A stretch of 64,000 bases of DNA from the NCBI GenBank assembly GCA_017531225.1, contig JAFXLL010000003.1:108893-172892 (forward strand). Reading direction: 5' to 3'. The translations under genes and the position numbers were made by a program. Positions 34,035 to 44,241 of the stretch are shown here, in pieces. The notes beneath the pieces were generated by a model that made no database searches, was not told the DNA's origin, and was given only the letters and a program-made list of their open reading frames with translations. The DNA is from Bacteroidales bacterium (GTDB lineage: Bacteria; Bacteroidota; Bacteroidia; Bacteroidales; F082). Each line of letters starts with the position of its first letter. The first letter of the stretch is position 1.

Positions 34035-34379
34035 TTATTTCACCTTTTCAACGATAGCCTTGAAGGCTTCTGGGTTGTTCAAAGCGAGGTCGGCCAACAC
34101 TTTGCGGTTGATCTCGATACCAGCCTTGTTCAGCTTGTCCATGAACACGCTGTACGACATATCGTACTCGCGCACTGCTGCGTTGATACGGACGATCCAC
34201 AAGCTGCGGAAGTCACGCTTCTTGTTTCTTCTGTCGCGGTAAGCGTAGGTTTGTCCTTTTTCGTAGGAGTTTTTCGCCACAGTCCAGACGTTCTTTCTGG
34301 TTCTGAACTGACCTTTGGTCTTCTTGAGGATTTTCTTGCGCCTTGCTCTTGAAGCAACGGCATTGACTGATCTTGTCAT
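34035..34379 (-). CDS. rplT: 50S ribosomal protein L20
   Basis: A 114-residue basic protein beginning [20 protein letters not shown], with the L20 blocks [20 protein letters not shown] and [16 protein letters not shown]. It binds 23S rRNA early in 50S assembly. It is the last gene of the operon with infC and rpmI, the usual order. The length is normal for Bacteroidetes. In other bacteria L20 represses this operon by binding its mRNA; the sequence here does not show whether that holds. Confidence 0.97.
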   Translation of the reverse strand: MTRSVNAVASRARRKKILKKTKGQFRTRKNVWTVAKNSYEKGQTYAYRDRRNKKRDFRSLWIVRINAAVREYDMSYSVFMDKLNKAGIEINRKVLADLALNNPEAFKAIVEKVK

Positions 34380-34455
34380 GTTTTGTAAGTTTTTCGTTCA
34401 GCGCCCCGCCCCATTGCGGGATCTTTTCTGCTGCAACAAAGGTTAAACAATTAAT

Positions 34456-34650
34456 TTACGCTAAAAGCATTCTCTTGACAACCTTCTCGTCTGCTCTCTC
34501 AACGATTGCAGTGTGATCCAGATTGCGTTTTCTCTTCTGGCTCTTCTTGGTCAGAATGTGGCCATGATAGGCATGCTTTCTTTTGATTCTACCGGAACCC
34601 GTCAATTCAAAACGTTTCTTTGCTCCGGAATTTGACTTCATTTTTGGCAT
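34456..34650 (-). CDS. rpmI: 50S ribosomal protein L35
   Basis: A 64-residue very basic protein ([20 protein letters not shown], then [20 protein letters not shown]), a full-length L35. It lies 37 nt after infC and 76 nt before rplT in the conserved operon. Confidence 0.97.
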   Translation of the reverse strand: MPKMKSNSGAKKRFELTGSGRIKRKHAYHGHILTKKSQKRKRNLDHTAIVERADEKVVKRMLLA

Positions 34651-34687
34651 CTTACAATTTATTTTTAACAGTTAAAAATGAGTTTCT

Positions 34688-35257
34688 TTATTTCTTGGTG
34701 CTCTTAGGAGCGATCATCATCATCATGCGTTTGCCTTCCAGCTTGGGCATCATCTCCACCTTACCGATCTCTTCAAGTTCCTGTGCGAAGCGGAGCAGCA
34801 TGATCTCACCCTGATCCTTATAGACGATGGAGCGGCCTCTGAACAGCACTTCCACTCTTACCTTGTTACCGTCTTGCAGGAAACGGCGTGCGTGGTTCAG
34901 CTTGAACTCGAAGTCGTGGTCATCGGTCTGGGGTCCCAGGCGGATTTCCTTGACGACCGTCTTGCTGGCGTTCTGCTTGATCTCCTTCTGTTTCTTCTTC
35001 TGGTCGAAGACGAACTTTTTGTAGTCCATGGCCTTGCAAACCGGAGGATTCGAGTCGGGAGAGATCTCCACCAGATCCAGTCCCAGGCTCTCGGCGATCT
35101 TGAGTGCCTCGCGCACGGGATAGATGTTGGTTTCAATGCCTTCGCCAACCAGTCTCACCATCGGAGCCTTGATTTCTTCGTTGATCCGATGCTGGTCGTC
35201 GCCTTTCTTGTTGTTGTTGCGTGGCGCGTTGTTTCCTTTGTTAGGGAGTGGTGTCAT
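34688..35257 (-). CDS. infC: Translation initiation factor IF-3
   Basis: A 189-residue protein. After a poorly conserved Asn/Lys-rich start of about 20 residues come [19 protein letters not shown], then [20 protein letters not shown], the domain linker, and [20 protein letters not shown] of the C-terminal domain. IF-3 keeps 30S subunits free and checks the start codon. The start is a normal ATG, although infC often uses a rare start; it overlaps the thrS stop as ATGA, suggesting coupled translation. Confidence 0.97.
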   Translation of the reverse strand: MTPLPNKGNNAPRNNNKKGDDQHRINEEIKAPMVRLVGEGIETNIYPVREALKIAESLGLDLVEISPDSNPPVCKAMDYKKFVFDQKKKQKEIKQNASKTVVKEIRLGPQTDDHDFEFKLNHARRFLQDGNKVRVEVLFRGRSIVYKDQGEIMLLRFAQELEEIGKVEMMPKLEGKRMMMMIAPKSTKK

Positions 35258-37194
35258 CTAATGCTTTGTTCTTCTTTTACTTTTTCGTTAATCATCTTGG
35301 CGAAAGCATCGAGGCTCATCGTTCCCAGATCGACTTGGCCGTGAGCTCTGACGGAGACGGCCTCGTCGGCTTCCTCCTTCTCGCCCACGATGACCATGAA
35401 GGGGTATTTCTTCATTTCGGCGTCGCGGATCTTACGACCGATCTTCTCGTTGCGTTCGTCAATGAGGCTGCGAATATCGCACTTTTTCAGATATGATTGC
35501 ACTTTTTGTGCAAAATTCAGGTATTTTTCACTTACGGGCAGGATGATCACCTGGTCGGGAGCCAGCCACAGCGGGAACTCGCCGGCGCAGTGCTCAAGCA
35601 GCACGGCCACAAAACGTTCCATCGAGCCGAAGGGAGCGCGGTGCACCATCACGGGACGGTGTTTCTCGTTGTCGGCGCCGATGTAGCTCAGGTCGAAACG
35701 CTCAGGCAGGTTATAGTCCACCTGGATGGTACCCAGCTGCCATTTACGGCCGAGGGCGTCCTTCACCATGAAGTCGAGCTTGGGACCGTAGAAGGCGGCT
35801 TCGCCGTATTCCACGTGAGCCGGCAGACCTTTTTCTTCGCAGGCCTCCTGGATGGCGGCCTCTGCCTTTGCCCAGTTCTCGTCGGTACCAACGTACTTCT
35901 CATGGTCGTTAGGATCGCGGAGTGATATTTGTGCTTCAAAGTTCTTGAAGTCAAGAGCCTTGAAGATGATTTCGATGATTTCCATCACGCGGATGAACTC
36001 TTCCTTCACCTGGTCGGGACGGCAGAAGATGTGGGCGTCGTCTTGGGTGAACGAACGCACGCGGGTCAAGCCGTGGAGCTCGCCGCTCTGCTCGTAACGG
36101 TACACGGTGCCGAACTCAGCGCAGCGGAAAGGCAGGTCTTTGTAAGAACGAGGCTTGTTCTTGAAGATCATGCAGTGGTGAGGGCAGTTCATGGGTTTCA
36201 GCAGGTACTCCTCCCCTTCTTCAGGAGTGGTGATCGGGCGGAAGCTGTCGGCGCCGTAGTGCTCCCAGTGACCGGAGGTGACGTAAAGCTGTTTGCCGCC
36301 GATGTGTGGGGTGATCACTTGTTCGTAACCGTATTCCTTTTGGATCTTGGTTAGGTAGTCCTGCAGACGAAGACGGAGTTCGGTGCCTTTGGGCAGCCAG
36401 ATCGGCAGACCCTTGCCCACCATGTCGCTGAACATGAAGAGCTCCAGTTCCTTACCGAGCTTGCGGTGGTCGCGTTTCTTAGCCTCTTCCAGGAGCACGA
36501 GGTACTCGTCGAGTTCCTTCTGCTTGGGGAAGGTGATGCCGTACACGCGGGTGAGCTGCTTGCGCTTCTCGTCGCCACGCCAGTAGGCGCCAGCCAATGA
36601 GGTGAGCTTCACAGCCTTGATGAAGCTGGTGTTCGGGATGTGGGGACCACGGCAGAGATCCGTGAAGTTACCATTTTTATAATAGGTAATGGTGCCGTCT
36701 TCGAGATCGTTGATCAACTCGACCTTGTAGGGGTCGCCCTTTTCGGTGAAGTACTTGAGGGCGTCGGCTTTGCTCACCTCAACGCGTTCGAAGGTCTGCT
36801 TCTCGCGGGCCAGCTCCAGCATCTTCTTCTCGATGTTGGCGAGGTCGGCCTCGGTGAGGGTCATGTCGCCGGTGTCGATGTCATAGTAGAAGCCGTTGTC
36901 GACCGAAGGGCCGATGCCGAACTTCACGCCGGGGTACAGAGCCTCGATGGCAGCGGCCATCAGGTGGGCTGATGAGTGCCACATAGCGGCTTTACCTTCG
37001 GGGTTGTCCCAGGTAAAGAGCTGGATGGTGGCGTCTTCGTTGATGGGGCGCATGGCATCCCATTTCTGGCCGTTGACGCTGGCGGCAAGCACGTTGCGTG
37101 CCAGGCCTTCACTCAGGCTCTTAGCGATGTCAAGCGGTGTAACACCGGATTCATATTGTCTGACGCTCTGGTCAGGGAAGGTTATATTGATCAT
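35254..37194 (-). CDS. thrS: Threonyl-tRNA synthetase
   Basis: About 646 residues from ATG 37194. The TGS domain ([20 protein letters not shown]) is followed by the editing domain and the class II catalytic core: [10 protein letters not shown] (zinc Cys and His) and [18 protein letters not shown] (motif 3 region). The C-terminal anticodon-binding domain ends the protein. An in-frame Met nine codons upstream is less likely. It begins the thrS-infC-rpmI-rplT operon, with a -7 box 25 nt upstream. It charges tRNA-Thr in the cytoplasm. Confidence 0.97.
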   Translation of the reverse strand: MINITFPDQSVRQYESGVTPLDIAKSLSEGLARNVLAASVNGQKWDAMRPINEDATIQLFTWDNPEGKAAMWHSSAHLMAAAIEALYPGVKFGIGPSVDNGFYYDIDTGDMTLTEADLANIEKKMLELAREKQTFERVEVSKADALKYFTEKGDPYKVELINDLEDGTITYYKNGNFTDLCRGPHIPNTSFIKAVKLTSLAGAYWRGDEKRKQLTRVYGITFPKQKELDEYLVLLEEAKKRDHRKLGKELELFMFSDMVGKGLPIWLPKGTELRLRLQDYLTKIQKEYGYEQVITPHIGGKQLYVTSGHWEHYGADSFRPITTPEEGEEYLLKPMNCPHHCMIFKNKPRSYKDLPFRCAEFGTVYRYEQSGELHGLTRVRSFTQDDAHIFCRPDQVKEEFIRVMEIIEIIFKALDFKNFEAQISLRDPNDHEKYVGTDENWAKAEAAIQEACEEKGLPAHVEYGEAAFYGPKLDFMVKDALGRKWQLGTIQVDYNLPERFDLSYIGADNEKHRPVMVHRAPFGSMERFVAVLLEHCAGEFPLWLAPDQVIILPVSEKYLNFAQKVQSYLKKCDIRSLIDERNEKIGRKIRDAEMKKYPFMVIVGEKEEADEAVSVRAHGQVDLGTMSLDAFAKMINEKVKEEQSIR

Positions 37195-37218
37195 GATTTT
37201 ACCTTTTGAAAAAGCGTG

Positions 37219-37226
37219 CAAAAATA
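37219..37226 (-). promoter_or_regulatory. -7 box of the thrS operon
   Basis: The minus strand reads TATTTTTG, 25 nt before the thrS ATG. Confidence 0.6.
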
Positions 37227-37276
37227 CACATTTTTTTCATATAAAATACTATACAGGCAAAAAAAATAACAATGAA

Positions 37277-38146
37277 TCAAAGAGTTCTGATTTCTTCCAG
37301 GGTCAGACCGGTGTATTTTTCGATCATTTCTTCCGATAAGCCATCTGTTTTCATTCGTTTAGCCGTTTCTGTTTTCTCTTTTTTCATGCCTTTCTTCATC
37401 CCCTTCTCCTCGCCTACTTCCTCTGCATATCTAACGCTGTTGCGAATGTCAAGGTAAGTCTTTGCGCTTTCCCAGTAGCTACGGTATTCATCGTGGGTAA
37501 GTCGGGCCACCTCGGCTTGTTCGAAGAGCTTTTCGAAAACCTTTCCCTGTAAAAAATCCGGACGTTCTTCGAATTGCTGGAGGTGTTTTAGCGCATAGAG
37601 CCATTTGTCGAGTGGCGTCTCCAGTTCATCTACTGTCTTGTTGAACTTGGGCATTTCCAGATAGATGAAAGTAAGCTTGTCGTAAAACACGGTCTTCTTT
37701 TTGGTATCCATAAGCATGACCACGTGATGGAGGTATTCAGCGTCGTCCTCATACTCATCAAAGACGAAGTTAAGGATGCAGACGGTATAGACTTTTTTCA
37801 GCTTAAAATCCCACTCCTTTCCTATTGGCGCTTGTTCTTGGATAGGGAAAGTGGCGTAGTACACGCTACGATCCTTGTAGTACTTTTGGTAGGCGTTCTG
37901 CATCTCCACGATGAAGTTGTCGCCGTTCTCGTTTTCGCAATACACGTCGAAGATGGCGCGTCGGCCGCAGTATTGGCTTAGTCGTTCGTTCGGCAGGTAA
38001 CGGATATCCTTGATGTTCTCTTGGCCCATGAACAGTGCGTTAAGGAAGCCGATGAGCAAGTCTTTGTTCATCTCGGTGCCGAAGAGTTTCTTGAAACCGT
38101 AATCGTTATAAGAGGCAATGTAGCGATCATGTTGGGAGTTCTCCAT
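37277..38146 (-). CDS. Rpn family nuclease / PD-(D/E)XK transposase-like
   Basis: About 289 residues from ATG 38146. The start (RYIASYNDYGFKKLFGTEMN) is the Rpn/PDDEXK_2 signature, and FDVYCENENGDNFIVEMQNA provides the Asp and Glu-x-Gln version of the nuclease core, as is normal in this family. The C-terminus has Gly-Met-Lys repeats (EKGMKKGMKKEK) and a short helical end (GLSEEMIEKYTGLTLEEI). Rpn proteins are DNA endonucleases, abundant and variable in Bacteroidales. A -7 box lies 26 nt upstream. Confidence 0.88.
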   Translation of the reverse strand: MENSQHDRYIASYNDYGFKKLFGTEMNKDLLIGFLNALFMGQENIKDIRYLPNERLSQYCGRRAIFDVYCENENGDNFIVEMQNAYQKYYKDRSVYYATFPIQEQAPIGKEWDFKLKKVYTVCILNFVFDEYEDDAEYLHHVVMLMDTKKKTVFYDKLTFIYLEMPKFNKTVDELETPLDKWLYALKHLQQFEERPDFLQGKVFEKLFEQAEVARLTHDEYRSYWESAKTYLDIRNSVRYAEEVGEEKGMKKGMKKEKTETAKRMKTDGLSEEMIEKYTGLTLEEIRTL

Positions 38147-38171
38147 GGTTATTTTGTTTCTAATTACGATG

Positions 38172-38179
38172 CAAAGATA
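38172..38179 (-). promoter_or_regulatory. -7 box of the Rpn gene
   Basis: The minus strand reads TATCTTTG, 26 nt before ATG 38146. Confidence 0.6.
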
Positions 38180-38326
38180 CAACAAAAAAGAGCATTTGTC
38201 AATACCTTTTTGTATTAATTATTATTTCAGTTGAAAATAAAAATGTAACGTTACTTTTCCCATTATAACAATTAATACTATTAATTAATATAAGTAGAAA
38301 ATTATTATTTATTATATATAAATTTA

Positions 38327-38386
38327 TACCTTTGCGAAAAAATATCGTTGAACCAATTGCTTTTTAATAAAAAAGCATTATTTTTG
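38327..38386 (+). promoter_or_regulatory. Two -7 boxes upstream of hicA
   Basis: TACCTTTG (38327-38334) and TATTTTTG (38379-38386) both match TAnnTTTG; the second lies 14 nt before the ATG. Two boxes fit the dual promoters known for some hicAB operons, but the exact start is not shown. Confidence 0.5.
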
Positions 38387-38399
38387 CAAAGCTAAAACA

Positions 38400-38588
38400 A
38401 TGAAGTATTCGGAATTGGAAAGATTTCTAAGGAAAAACGGATGTTATGATACAGGAGGGGCGCTTTTTGGACATCCTAAATGGTACAGCCCTATTACCGG
38501 AAAGTACTTCGCCATGAGCCATCACCACTCCGCCGAAGTAAAAACGAAAACACTTATTAATATTTTAAAAGATGCTGGAATCAACTAA
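38400..38588 (+). CDS. hicA: HicA-like toxin
   Basis: A 62-residue protein of normal HicA length. MKYSELERFLRKNGCYDTGG, then GHPKWYSP and VKTKTLINILKDAGI match the family. The His near residue 25 (GHPKW) is the likely catalytic residue, although the usual Gly-Ser-His-His motif is altered. HicA toxins cut mRNA and are inhibited by HicB. The end overlaps the next gene by 17 nt. Confidence 0.78.
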   Translation: MKYSELERFLRKNGCYDTGGALFGHPKWYSPITGKYFAMSHHHSAEVKTKTLINILKDAGIN

Positions 38589-38994
38589 AACAACGAAAAC
38601 AAAGATTATCGCCCATGTTGAAGGAGGTAACGACGAATGGTATTCTGTTTATTTCAACGAAGATTTGCCCTTCGGATGTTTCGGAGAGGGGCGTACAATA
38701 GAAGAAGCCAAGATAGACTTTTTAGGGACCTTTGATGCTTTTCGTCAAGATCATTTCCAGCGCACTGGTGAAAACATAGAAGCTGAATTTGAATTCGTTT
38801 ACGACGCATCGGCTTTCCTTCAGCATTACAAAGGAATACTTACCTTATCAGGACTCTCAAAGATCACTGGTATCAACAAGGTTCAACTCTCGCAATACGT
38901 TTGTGGCAGGCGTCATCCTTCACAAAAAACGCAGCAAAAAATCAAGGCCTCGGTTATCAGTTTTGCCGAAGAGCTGAAACATGCTTTGGCGTAA
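38572..38994 (+). CDS. hicB: HicB-like antitoxin
   Basis: A 140-residue protein. The N-terminal half (WYSVYFNEDLPFGCFGEG, then TIEEAKIDFLGTFDAF) is the degenerate RNase H-like HicB fold that covers the toxin. The C-terminal half is a helix-turn-helix (LTLSGLSKITGINKVQLSQY, then GRRHPSQKTQQKI) that would bind the promoter and repress the operon. It overlaps hicA by 17 nt. The toxin-first order is usual. Confidence 0.82.
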   Translation: MLESTKTTKTKIIAHVEGGNDEWYSVYFNEDLPFGCFGEGRTIEEAKIDFLGTFDAFRQDHFQRTGENIEAEFEFVYDASAFLQHYKGILTLSGLSKITGINKVQLSQYVCGRRHPSQKTQQKIKASVISFAEELKHALA

Positions 38995-38995
38995 A

Positions 38996-39030
38996 CAAAA
39001 AAAATAGCCGCATGGAACATGCGGCTAATT
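38996..39030. terminator. Bidirectional terminator between hicB and the small secreted protein
   Basis: TAGCCGCATG (39005-39014) pairs with CATGCGGCTA (39018-39027), a perfect 10-bp stem with A-runs on the left, so it terminates best on the minus strand. Confidence 0.85.
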
Positions 39031-39051
39031 TCATAAGAAGACGATTTTTTC

Positions 39052-39321
39052 TTATTTCTCGTTTCTCTTCTTCAGAGCGTAAGCTGCGCCGAAGCCGATG
39101 AGCAGCAGGGCACCAGTGCCCAGTGGGGTCGGCTGGTCTGTTTCCTCTCCGTGAGTACCAGGAAGGCTAAGCAGACCTGCACCAGTACGGTAAGAATCTT
39201 CTTGTTCGGTCATGTAGCCGCGTTGGTCACCCATGCCAAACAGACCGCCGCCTTGCTTTTGTGCCACAGCGCCAAGAGTCATTCCGAGAACGATTGCGAT
39301 TGTTAATAAGGTCTTTTTCAT
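39052..39321 (-). CDS. Small secreted protein with C-terminal sorting-like signal
   Basis: An 89-residue protein. Residues 1-21 form a signal peptide (MKKTLLTIAIVLGMTLGAVA). The middle is Gly-rich and polar. The end has three parts: a short motif (PTPLGTG), a hydrophobic helix (ALLLIGFGAAYAL) and a basic tail (KKRNEK). This resembles the plan of sorting signals such as LPXTG or PEP-CTERM, though the motif is neither. It lies 33 nt after the stop of the T9SS protein, separated by TTTTATC repeats, and is probably co-transcribed. Confidence 0.7.
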   Translation of the reverse strand: MKKTLLTIAIVLGMTLGAVAQKQGGGLFGMGDQRGYMTEQEDSYRTGAGLLSLPGTHGEETDQPTPLGTGALLLIGFGAAYALKKRNEK

Positions 39322-39354
39322 AGTATGTAATTTTTATCTTTTATCTTTTATCTT

Positions 39355-42300
39355 TTATCTAATAACAATTTTCTGAGTCTTCACGTCGGTGCCGTTGATC
39401 AAGCGCAACACATAAACGCCGGCCTTGGCGTTGATGGCCTTACTGCAGGTGCCGTTGATGTTTTCGTTGGCAACTACACGACCGGTGACGTCGATCACCT
39501 GAAGGGTAGCCTCACCCTCGTTGGCGATAACGAGCTGACCGTTGCTGATGAAGGCGAAGTCCTCACCCATCTCGGCGTTGACCATGGTTGTGCTGAACAC
39601 CAGACGGAAGCGGCTCTCGTAGTCGTCGGCCTTGGCGCTGAAGGTGTAGCTCGGGGTAGCCAACAGGTCGATATCGTTGCCACTAATATTATCAATAAGG
39701 TGTAAGTAACCCATCTCCACCTCTTCAGGATTGACGGTGATGGTGTACTCGCCAGCCACGTAAGCTCTGAAGTTAACGGGCATTTCGCCTTGGGCGTTGC
39801 TGCTCACGATAGCATATTCCTCGTTGTCCAACGGAATGTAGATGTTGGCGTTCTGTGTGCCGAAGTAGAACTTAGGCAGCTCAGAGCCTTCGTTGAAGCT
39901 CAGGATGGCCTTGTCGAGGGTTGCCATGCTTTCAACGCCACGGGTGGTGTGGGTCTGAGCCAGTGCAATATTGATGTTGCCATTGTTAGCTCCAACCGAT
40001 TGGTCTGTTTTGGTGAAAGTGACATTCTCTTCTGTTGTGATTTTCACGAGAACGCCCGTGCATGGAGCGATGGCAGCGTTGTTATTCACGATTTCAATGT
40101 CATTGCGATCATCGTTCAGTTTGTAGTAAGGTCTATTAAGATATGTGTTGTATGTGAACGGGTTGCCCACAAGGTTCCAGCCAGCACTGACGCCAACGTT
40201 TTGGCTTGCAGCGGATGCTTTTACTGTACCTGCGAAATCTACAGTGAGTCCTGCATTATTGGCATAGAGATAAGCCTCTCCGTTAGCGAGCGTGAAGCCC
40301 GGATTGTCGTTGCCGTCATGGGTTTTGTAATTCTCCCAAGTGGCAGTGCCAGGATTGAGGTGGTAGAGGTCGTAGTCGCCAGTGGTAAGCATAGACGGAG
40401 TAACCTCGTCGCTATTAAGTGGCAGGGCGATGAAGTACCAACCGTCTGGTGTATACTCTCCTGCACCCCAATTGTTCGCTTTTTCAACATTCTTCTTCAC
40501 CGTAGCTGCCACAGCATTGCTCGTAATGAGCTGACCGCCGTCTTCGATGATGAGGTTGGCTGGATCGGTGTTGACAAGAACACCTGTTCCCTCTACAGTT
40601 AATGTTTTACCACTTGGGATGGTGACAGGTGATTCGATTGATAATGCGCCTGAACTGATAGTGATGTCATTTGTCAATTTTCCTTCATTGTTGATATATT
40701 CATTTTCTGTAATATCAGTAACTGAAGTGCAGTAGTTGGAATAACTGGCACACGTCACTTCGACATTCCATATACGTGCAGCTGCCGTAACTTGTACATA
40801 TACTTCGCTTACAGATGATGTTGGAGAAACATTTGCGATATTGTTTGATACAGAGTTCGTATAACCGAGATTACCCGAAGTTTGTTCAGTTGCATTTGCC
40901 GTTGCAGAACTTAGAAGAACGATACAACCAGAAAATGCACTATGATTAGATATCTCACTGGTTGATTGTCCTGTTTCTGTGGTTGTATTAGTAATTGTGA
41001 ATCTAATATTGCTGATATTGTTTGATGCCGTAATCTTTAAATACGCTACTGTACTGTTTTTACGCAACTGTATCCAAGGAGCTCTATTTGGGGCATAACC
41101 TTTTACAGTCCAAGTAATACCATCGTCTGTATCAGTATAGGATTTTGGATCGTTATTATATGCCATTGCTGCATTCGTAAAATTAGTTGTGATTTCAGAT
41201 GTTGTAAGAGCACCCGAAGTACCAGTTTGAGTTGCAAACACAGCCTTCAAATCCAAATCACTATTGATAGCATCGCCATTTTTAATGAATGACGGAGCTG
41301 CATTGTTTAGAGCGTAGTCATCACCATACCAGCCCATGAATGTGTAGCCTGCTGGAATGTTTGCTGGTGTAGGTGTTGCTAATCCGCTGATAGGAGCGCC
41401 TTGATAAACATAAGTTGAGGCTTCTTGTGTGCCGTTGGTGGTATAGCTGATTTCATATCTATATTCATCAAAGTTGGCAGGAACTTCAACATTGATCACC
41501 TCGCTGTAAGCTGTTCCGGCAGCGTTGGTGGCGTATGAACGGACATGATATGTTGCATCAAGCGTGGCATTTTCTATGGTTGCCTCAAATAGGTCATCCA
41601 CAGCAGGTTGTGAGTCACCAACTTGAACCTTCGTGCAGTTATCAGCACCCACTTCAGGAGTAGCAACTGTTGTGCTGTAAACAAAGCCATAATCGAAGAT
41701 ATCGCAACCGCCAAGCACATCGACGGATGAAGAGAGATTGATGTCGAATCTCTTATTACCGCTGTTGTAATTATAAACGGCAGCACCCGTTGTGGCGTTC
41801 ATTGTAGCTGCAAGCACACATGCTTCGCCCCATTGTGCGTACAATTCATATCCTGCGGTTGTCATTGTGACTTTTTCTCCAGGATTCTTAGTGATACCCT
41901 CTCCATCAGCCTGAGTGTTCCAACTTGTAAACTCTTTGCCTGAAGGAGCTGTGAAAGCGTTTGCAAGAATGGTCACCTCTGTGCCTACTGCATAAGGGCT
42001 GTTAGCATCAACTGTTGAACCTGTGGGATTTTCGTAATTAGCATAGTATGTAATTGGGTAGCACTGCTTGGCAGTGAAGTCTTTTATAAAATATTGGGTA
42101 GCATTTCCAGAACCTGTTGCCGATGTGTAAACAAATGCCAGATAGATTGGTGTAGAATTTGTCAAAGGATCGGTGCTTGTTGATAATTCTGAAATTACAA
42201 CATTACCTGACGAAGTCCATGATGAGAATCCACTATTAGGTGCAGTTGCAATCGTTGGACTCAAAGTCTTCCATGTTGCGCCCGATGGAGCTCCATAACC

Positions 42301-44073
42301 ATTATAGTTCGTTGAATATTTAACAACCAAGGTATAATTTGAGCTGTAGTATCTCGCAACTGTACTAAATGACACGACCACTTTACCATTTTCAGCTGTC
42401 ATTTTTGGTGAAATCAGCCAATCTTCGTTATTTTCCTGATAGCCGTTAATATTGGCACCAGTATAAGTAACTTGGCTGGCTGTGACCGAACCTTGTGCCC
42501 AAACCTTATCACCTGTTACATTATATGCATACCATAATCCTAATGAAGAGTTGAAACTTTCGCTGTAAACTCCATCTGTAAATGCCGCCACATTCGGCTG
42601 AACAATGATAATCTCTTGTGAAACAATCTGACTATCGCCATAGCCGTCGAATATTGCGATGGCTTTGATGGTGCATGAATTAGTAACTGCAAAAGGAGCA
42701 CCATACTCGGTTGAAGCATCTGAAGGATCAGAACCATCTGTAGTATAATAGATGGATGCACCTTCTTCTTGATTTATTGTGATTGTCGCTGTCACATAAT
42801 AAGTGTTAGCTGTTCCGTTGCTCACACCTGTAACGTTGAAAGTAGGATTTGAGAGGTTTTCGAGCCATTGGGCTTCAAATTCGACATGGCCAGTAACTGT
42901 ATAACTCGCACCAGCAGCGTATGTTTGCAAATCAGCATCACACATCCAGCCATCGAAGGTGTGGCCTGCGTAAGTTGGGGCTGCGGGCAGTGTAATTTGT
43001 GTACCATCTAACACAGTAGCATTATCAGGACAGCCGGATTCACCACCGTTACAATCATAGGTTACCGTATAGCTTGCTGTAGCCGACCATTGTGCATATA
43101 ATTCTAAATTATCGGAAATGGTAATTACCTGATCAACAGCATAAGTTGTTCCTTGCCCGTCAGCTTGGGTGTTCCAATTCACGAAGTTTGGGGTTGCACC
43201 TGGTGCTGTCCATGCGTTAGGTTTTCCTGTTATTGTATATGAACTGCCGCAATTAAGATTACTGACAACAGAATTTTCTCCAGTTGCACCATTAGGTTTG
43301 TATGTAACTGAATATTTGTTGAGAGTCCAATCTGCTGTCAGTGTCAAATCTGAAGCTGGGCACGGATAGGTTTCACCCAACTCATATTCAATCAATTCAT
43401 CATCAAACCAACCACCGAATGTATAACAATCTTTTGTTGGGGCTGTACTTGGAATGGTGAAGTCATCGCCTTCATCAAGGTCTTCGATATCGTCTGGGCA
43501 ATTTGCTGTACCGCCGTCGCAGTCGAAGAAGACGGTATAGGTTGATGGTGCATTTTCATATGTAATAGTAATAGATGTAATATACATTGCTTTAGTATTA
43601 CCACTGCCTGCTTGTATAGTAATAATAATACTACCACTAGTAACATTCAAATTATTAGCACCATATGAACTTGCACTAGTCGTTAGATTTCCACTCGCAA
43701 TTGTAGAACCGCCAGCACTAATTGAATATGTAGCTGGTGTTTCGCCACAATGTAATGATGCATGTACAGATGTTATCTTTTTGTTATCACCAAAATTAGA
43801 AACTGGTGTTTGGAAGGACCACGCTGTAGTTTGTGCGGAATTCTTTTTACCAATTTGAAGCATACCTGACTGAATTCCAATGTATGTTGATTGCGAATAA
43901 GTCCACTCAATACCTGAAATTGTTTGGGTACCTCCAGAAGTTGAATAGGAACCAGTTCCTGTAAAAGAAGTAATAGAATATGTACTTCTTTGCCCCACCG
44001 CTTTCCCCGGTAGGTTGATCATTGTCAGCAGCATCAACGCCGCTGCGATTAGAAATGTAAATCTTTTTCTCAT
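39355..44073 (-). CDS. Large T9SS-secreted surface protein with InlB-type repeats
   Basis: A 1572-residue protein. An N-terminal signal (about residues 1-28) is followed by a beta-rich region. Several Listeria-Bacteroides/InlB B-type repeats (for example YTVTYDCNGGESGCPDN and FDGWMCD) lie between about 175 and 410. A chitobiase-like module (IYYTTDGSDPSDASTEYG) and a cleaved-adhesin-like domain (NEDWLISPKM) follow. More repeats and a beta-helix-like region lead to a C-terminal T9SS sorting domain (GVYVLRLINGTDVKTQKIVI). Expected location: cell surface or secreted. The ligand is unknown. Confidence 0.85.
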   Translation of the reverse strand: MRKRFTFLIAAALMLLTMINLPGKAVGQRSTYSITSFTGTGSYSTSGGTQTISGIEWTYSQSTYIGIQSGMLQIGKKNSAQTTAWSFQTPVSNFGDNKKITSVHASLHCGETPATYSISAGGSTIASGNLTTSASSYGANNLNVTSGSIIITIQAGSGNTKAMYITSITITYENAPSTYTVFFDCDGGTANCPDDIEDLDEGDDFTIPSTAPTKDCYTFGGWFDDELIEYELGETYPCPASDLTLTADWTLNKYSVTYKPNGATGENSVVSNLNCGSSYTITGKPNAWTAPGATPNFVNWNTQADGQGTTYAVDQVITISDNLELYAQWSATASYTVTYDCNGGESGCPDNATVLDGTQITLPAAPTYAGHTFDGWMCDADLQTYAAGASYTVTGHVEFEAQWLENLSNPTFNVTGVSNGTANTYYVTATITINQEEGASIYYTTDGSDPSDASTEYGAPFAVTNSCTIKAIAIFDGYGDSQIVSQEIIIVQPNVAAFTDGVYSESFNSSLGLWYAYNVTGDKVWAQGSVTASQVTYTGANINGYQENNEDWLISPKMTAENGKVVVSFSTVARYYSSNYTLVVKYSTNYNGYGAPSGATWKTLSPTIATAPNSGFSSWTSSGNVVISELSTSTDPLTNSTPIYLAFVYTSATGSGNATQYFIKDFTAKQCYPITYYANYENPTGSTVDANSPYAVGTEVTILANAFTAPSGKEFTSWNTQADGEGITKNPGEKVTMTTAGYELYAQWGEACVLAATMNATTGAAVYNYNSGNKRFDINLSSSVDVLGGCDIFDYGFVYSTTVATPEVGADNCTKVQVGDSQPAVDDLFEATIENATLDATYHVRSYATNAAGTAYSEVINVEVPANFDEYRYEISYTTNGTQEASTYVYQGAPISGLATPTPANIPAGYTFMGWYGDDYALNNAAPSFIKNGDAINSDLDLKAVFATQTGTSGALTTSEITTNFTNAAMAYNNDPKSYTDTDDGITWTVKGYAPNRAPWIQLRKNSTVAYLKITASNNISNIRFTITNTTTETGQSTSEISNHSAFSGCIVLLSSATANATEQTSGNLGYTNSVSNNIANVSPTSSVSEVYVQVTAAARIWNVEVTCASYSNYCTSVTDITENEYINNEGKLTNDITISSGALSIESPVTIPSGKTLTVEGTGVLVNTDPANLIIEDGGQLITSNAVAATVKKNVEKANNWGAGEYTPDGWYFIALPLNSDEVTPSMLTTGDYDLYHLNPGTATWENYKTHDGNDNPGFTLANGEAYLYANNAGLTVDFAGTVKASAASQNVGVSAGWNLVGNPFTYNTYLNRPYYKLNDDRNDIEIVNNNAAIAPCTGVLVKITTEENVTFTKTDQSVGANNGNINIALAQTHTTRGVESMATLDKAILSFNEGSELPKFYFGTQNANIYIPLDNEEYAIVSSNAQGEMPVNFRAYVAGEYTITVNPEEVEMGYLHLIDNISGNDIDLLATPSYTFSAKADDYESRFRLVFSTTMVNAEMGEDFAFISNGQLVIANEGEATLQVIDVTGRVVANENINGTCSKAINAKAGVYVLRLINGTDVKTQKIVIR

Positions 44074-44128
44074 TTTTTTTGTGTTTGTTTTTTAGTGTTT
44101 ATGTTTTGTTTCTATTTTTTTTCGGGCG

Positions 44129-44136
44129 CAAAATTA
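44129..44136 (-). promoter_or_regulatory. -7 box of the T9SS protein gene
   Basis: The minus strand reads TAATTTTG, 55 nt before the ATG at 44073. Confidence 0.5.
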
Positions 44137-44241
44137 GTAAAAAAATCGAATAAATGGGTAATTATTATGATTTTATTTTATAAGGTGTTTTGATGTATTG
44201 AAAATGTTTTTATAATTAATACAATAATAGATTAATAATAT

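Noticed and set aside
35497-37209. Long plus-strand frames opposite thrS
   Set aside because: Shadows of a highly conserved gene; no independent start signal or similarity.
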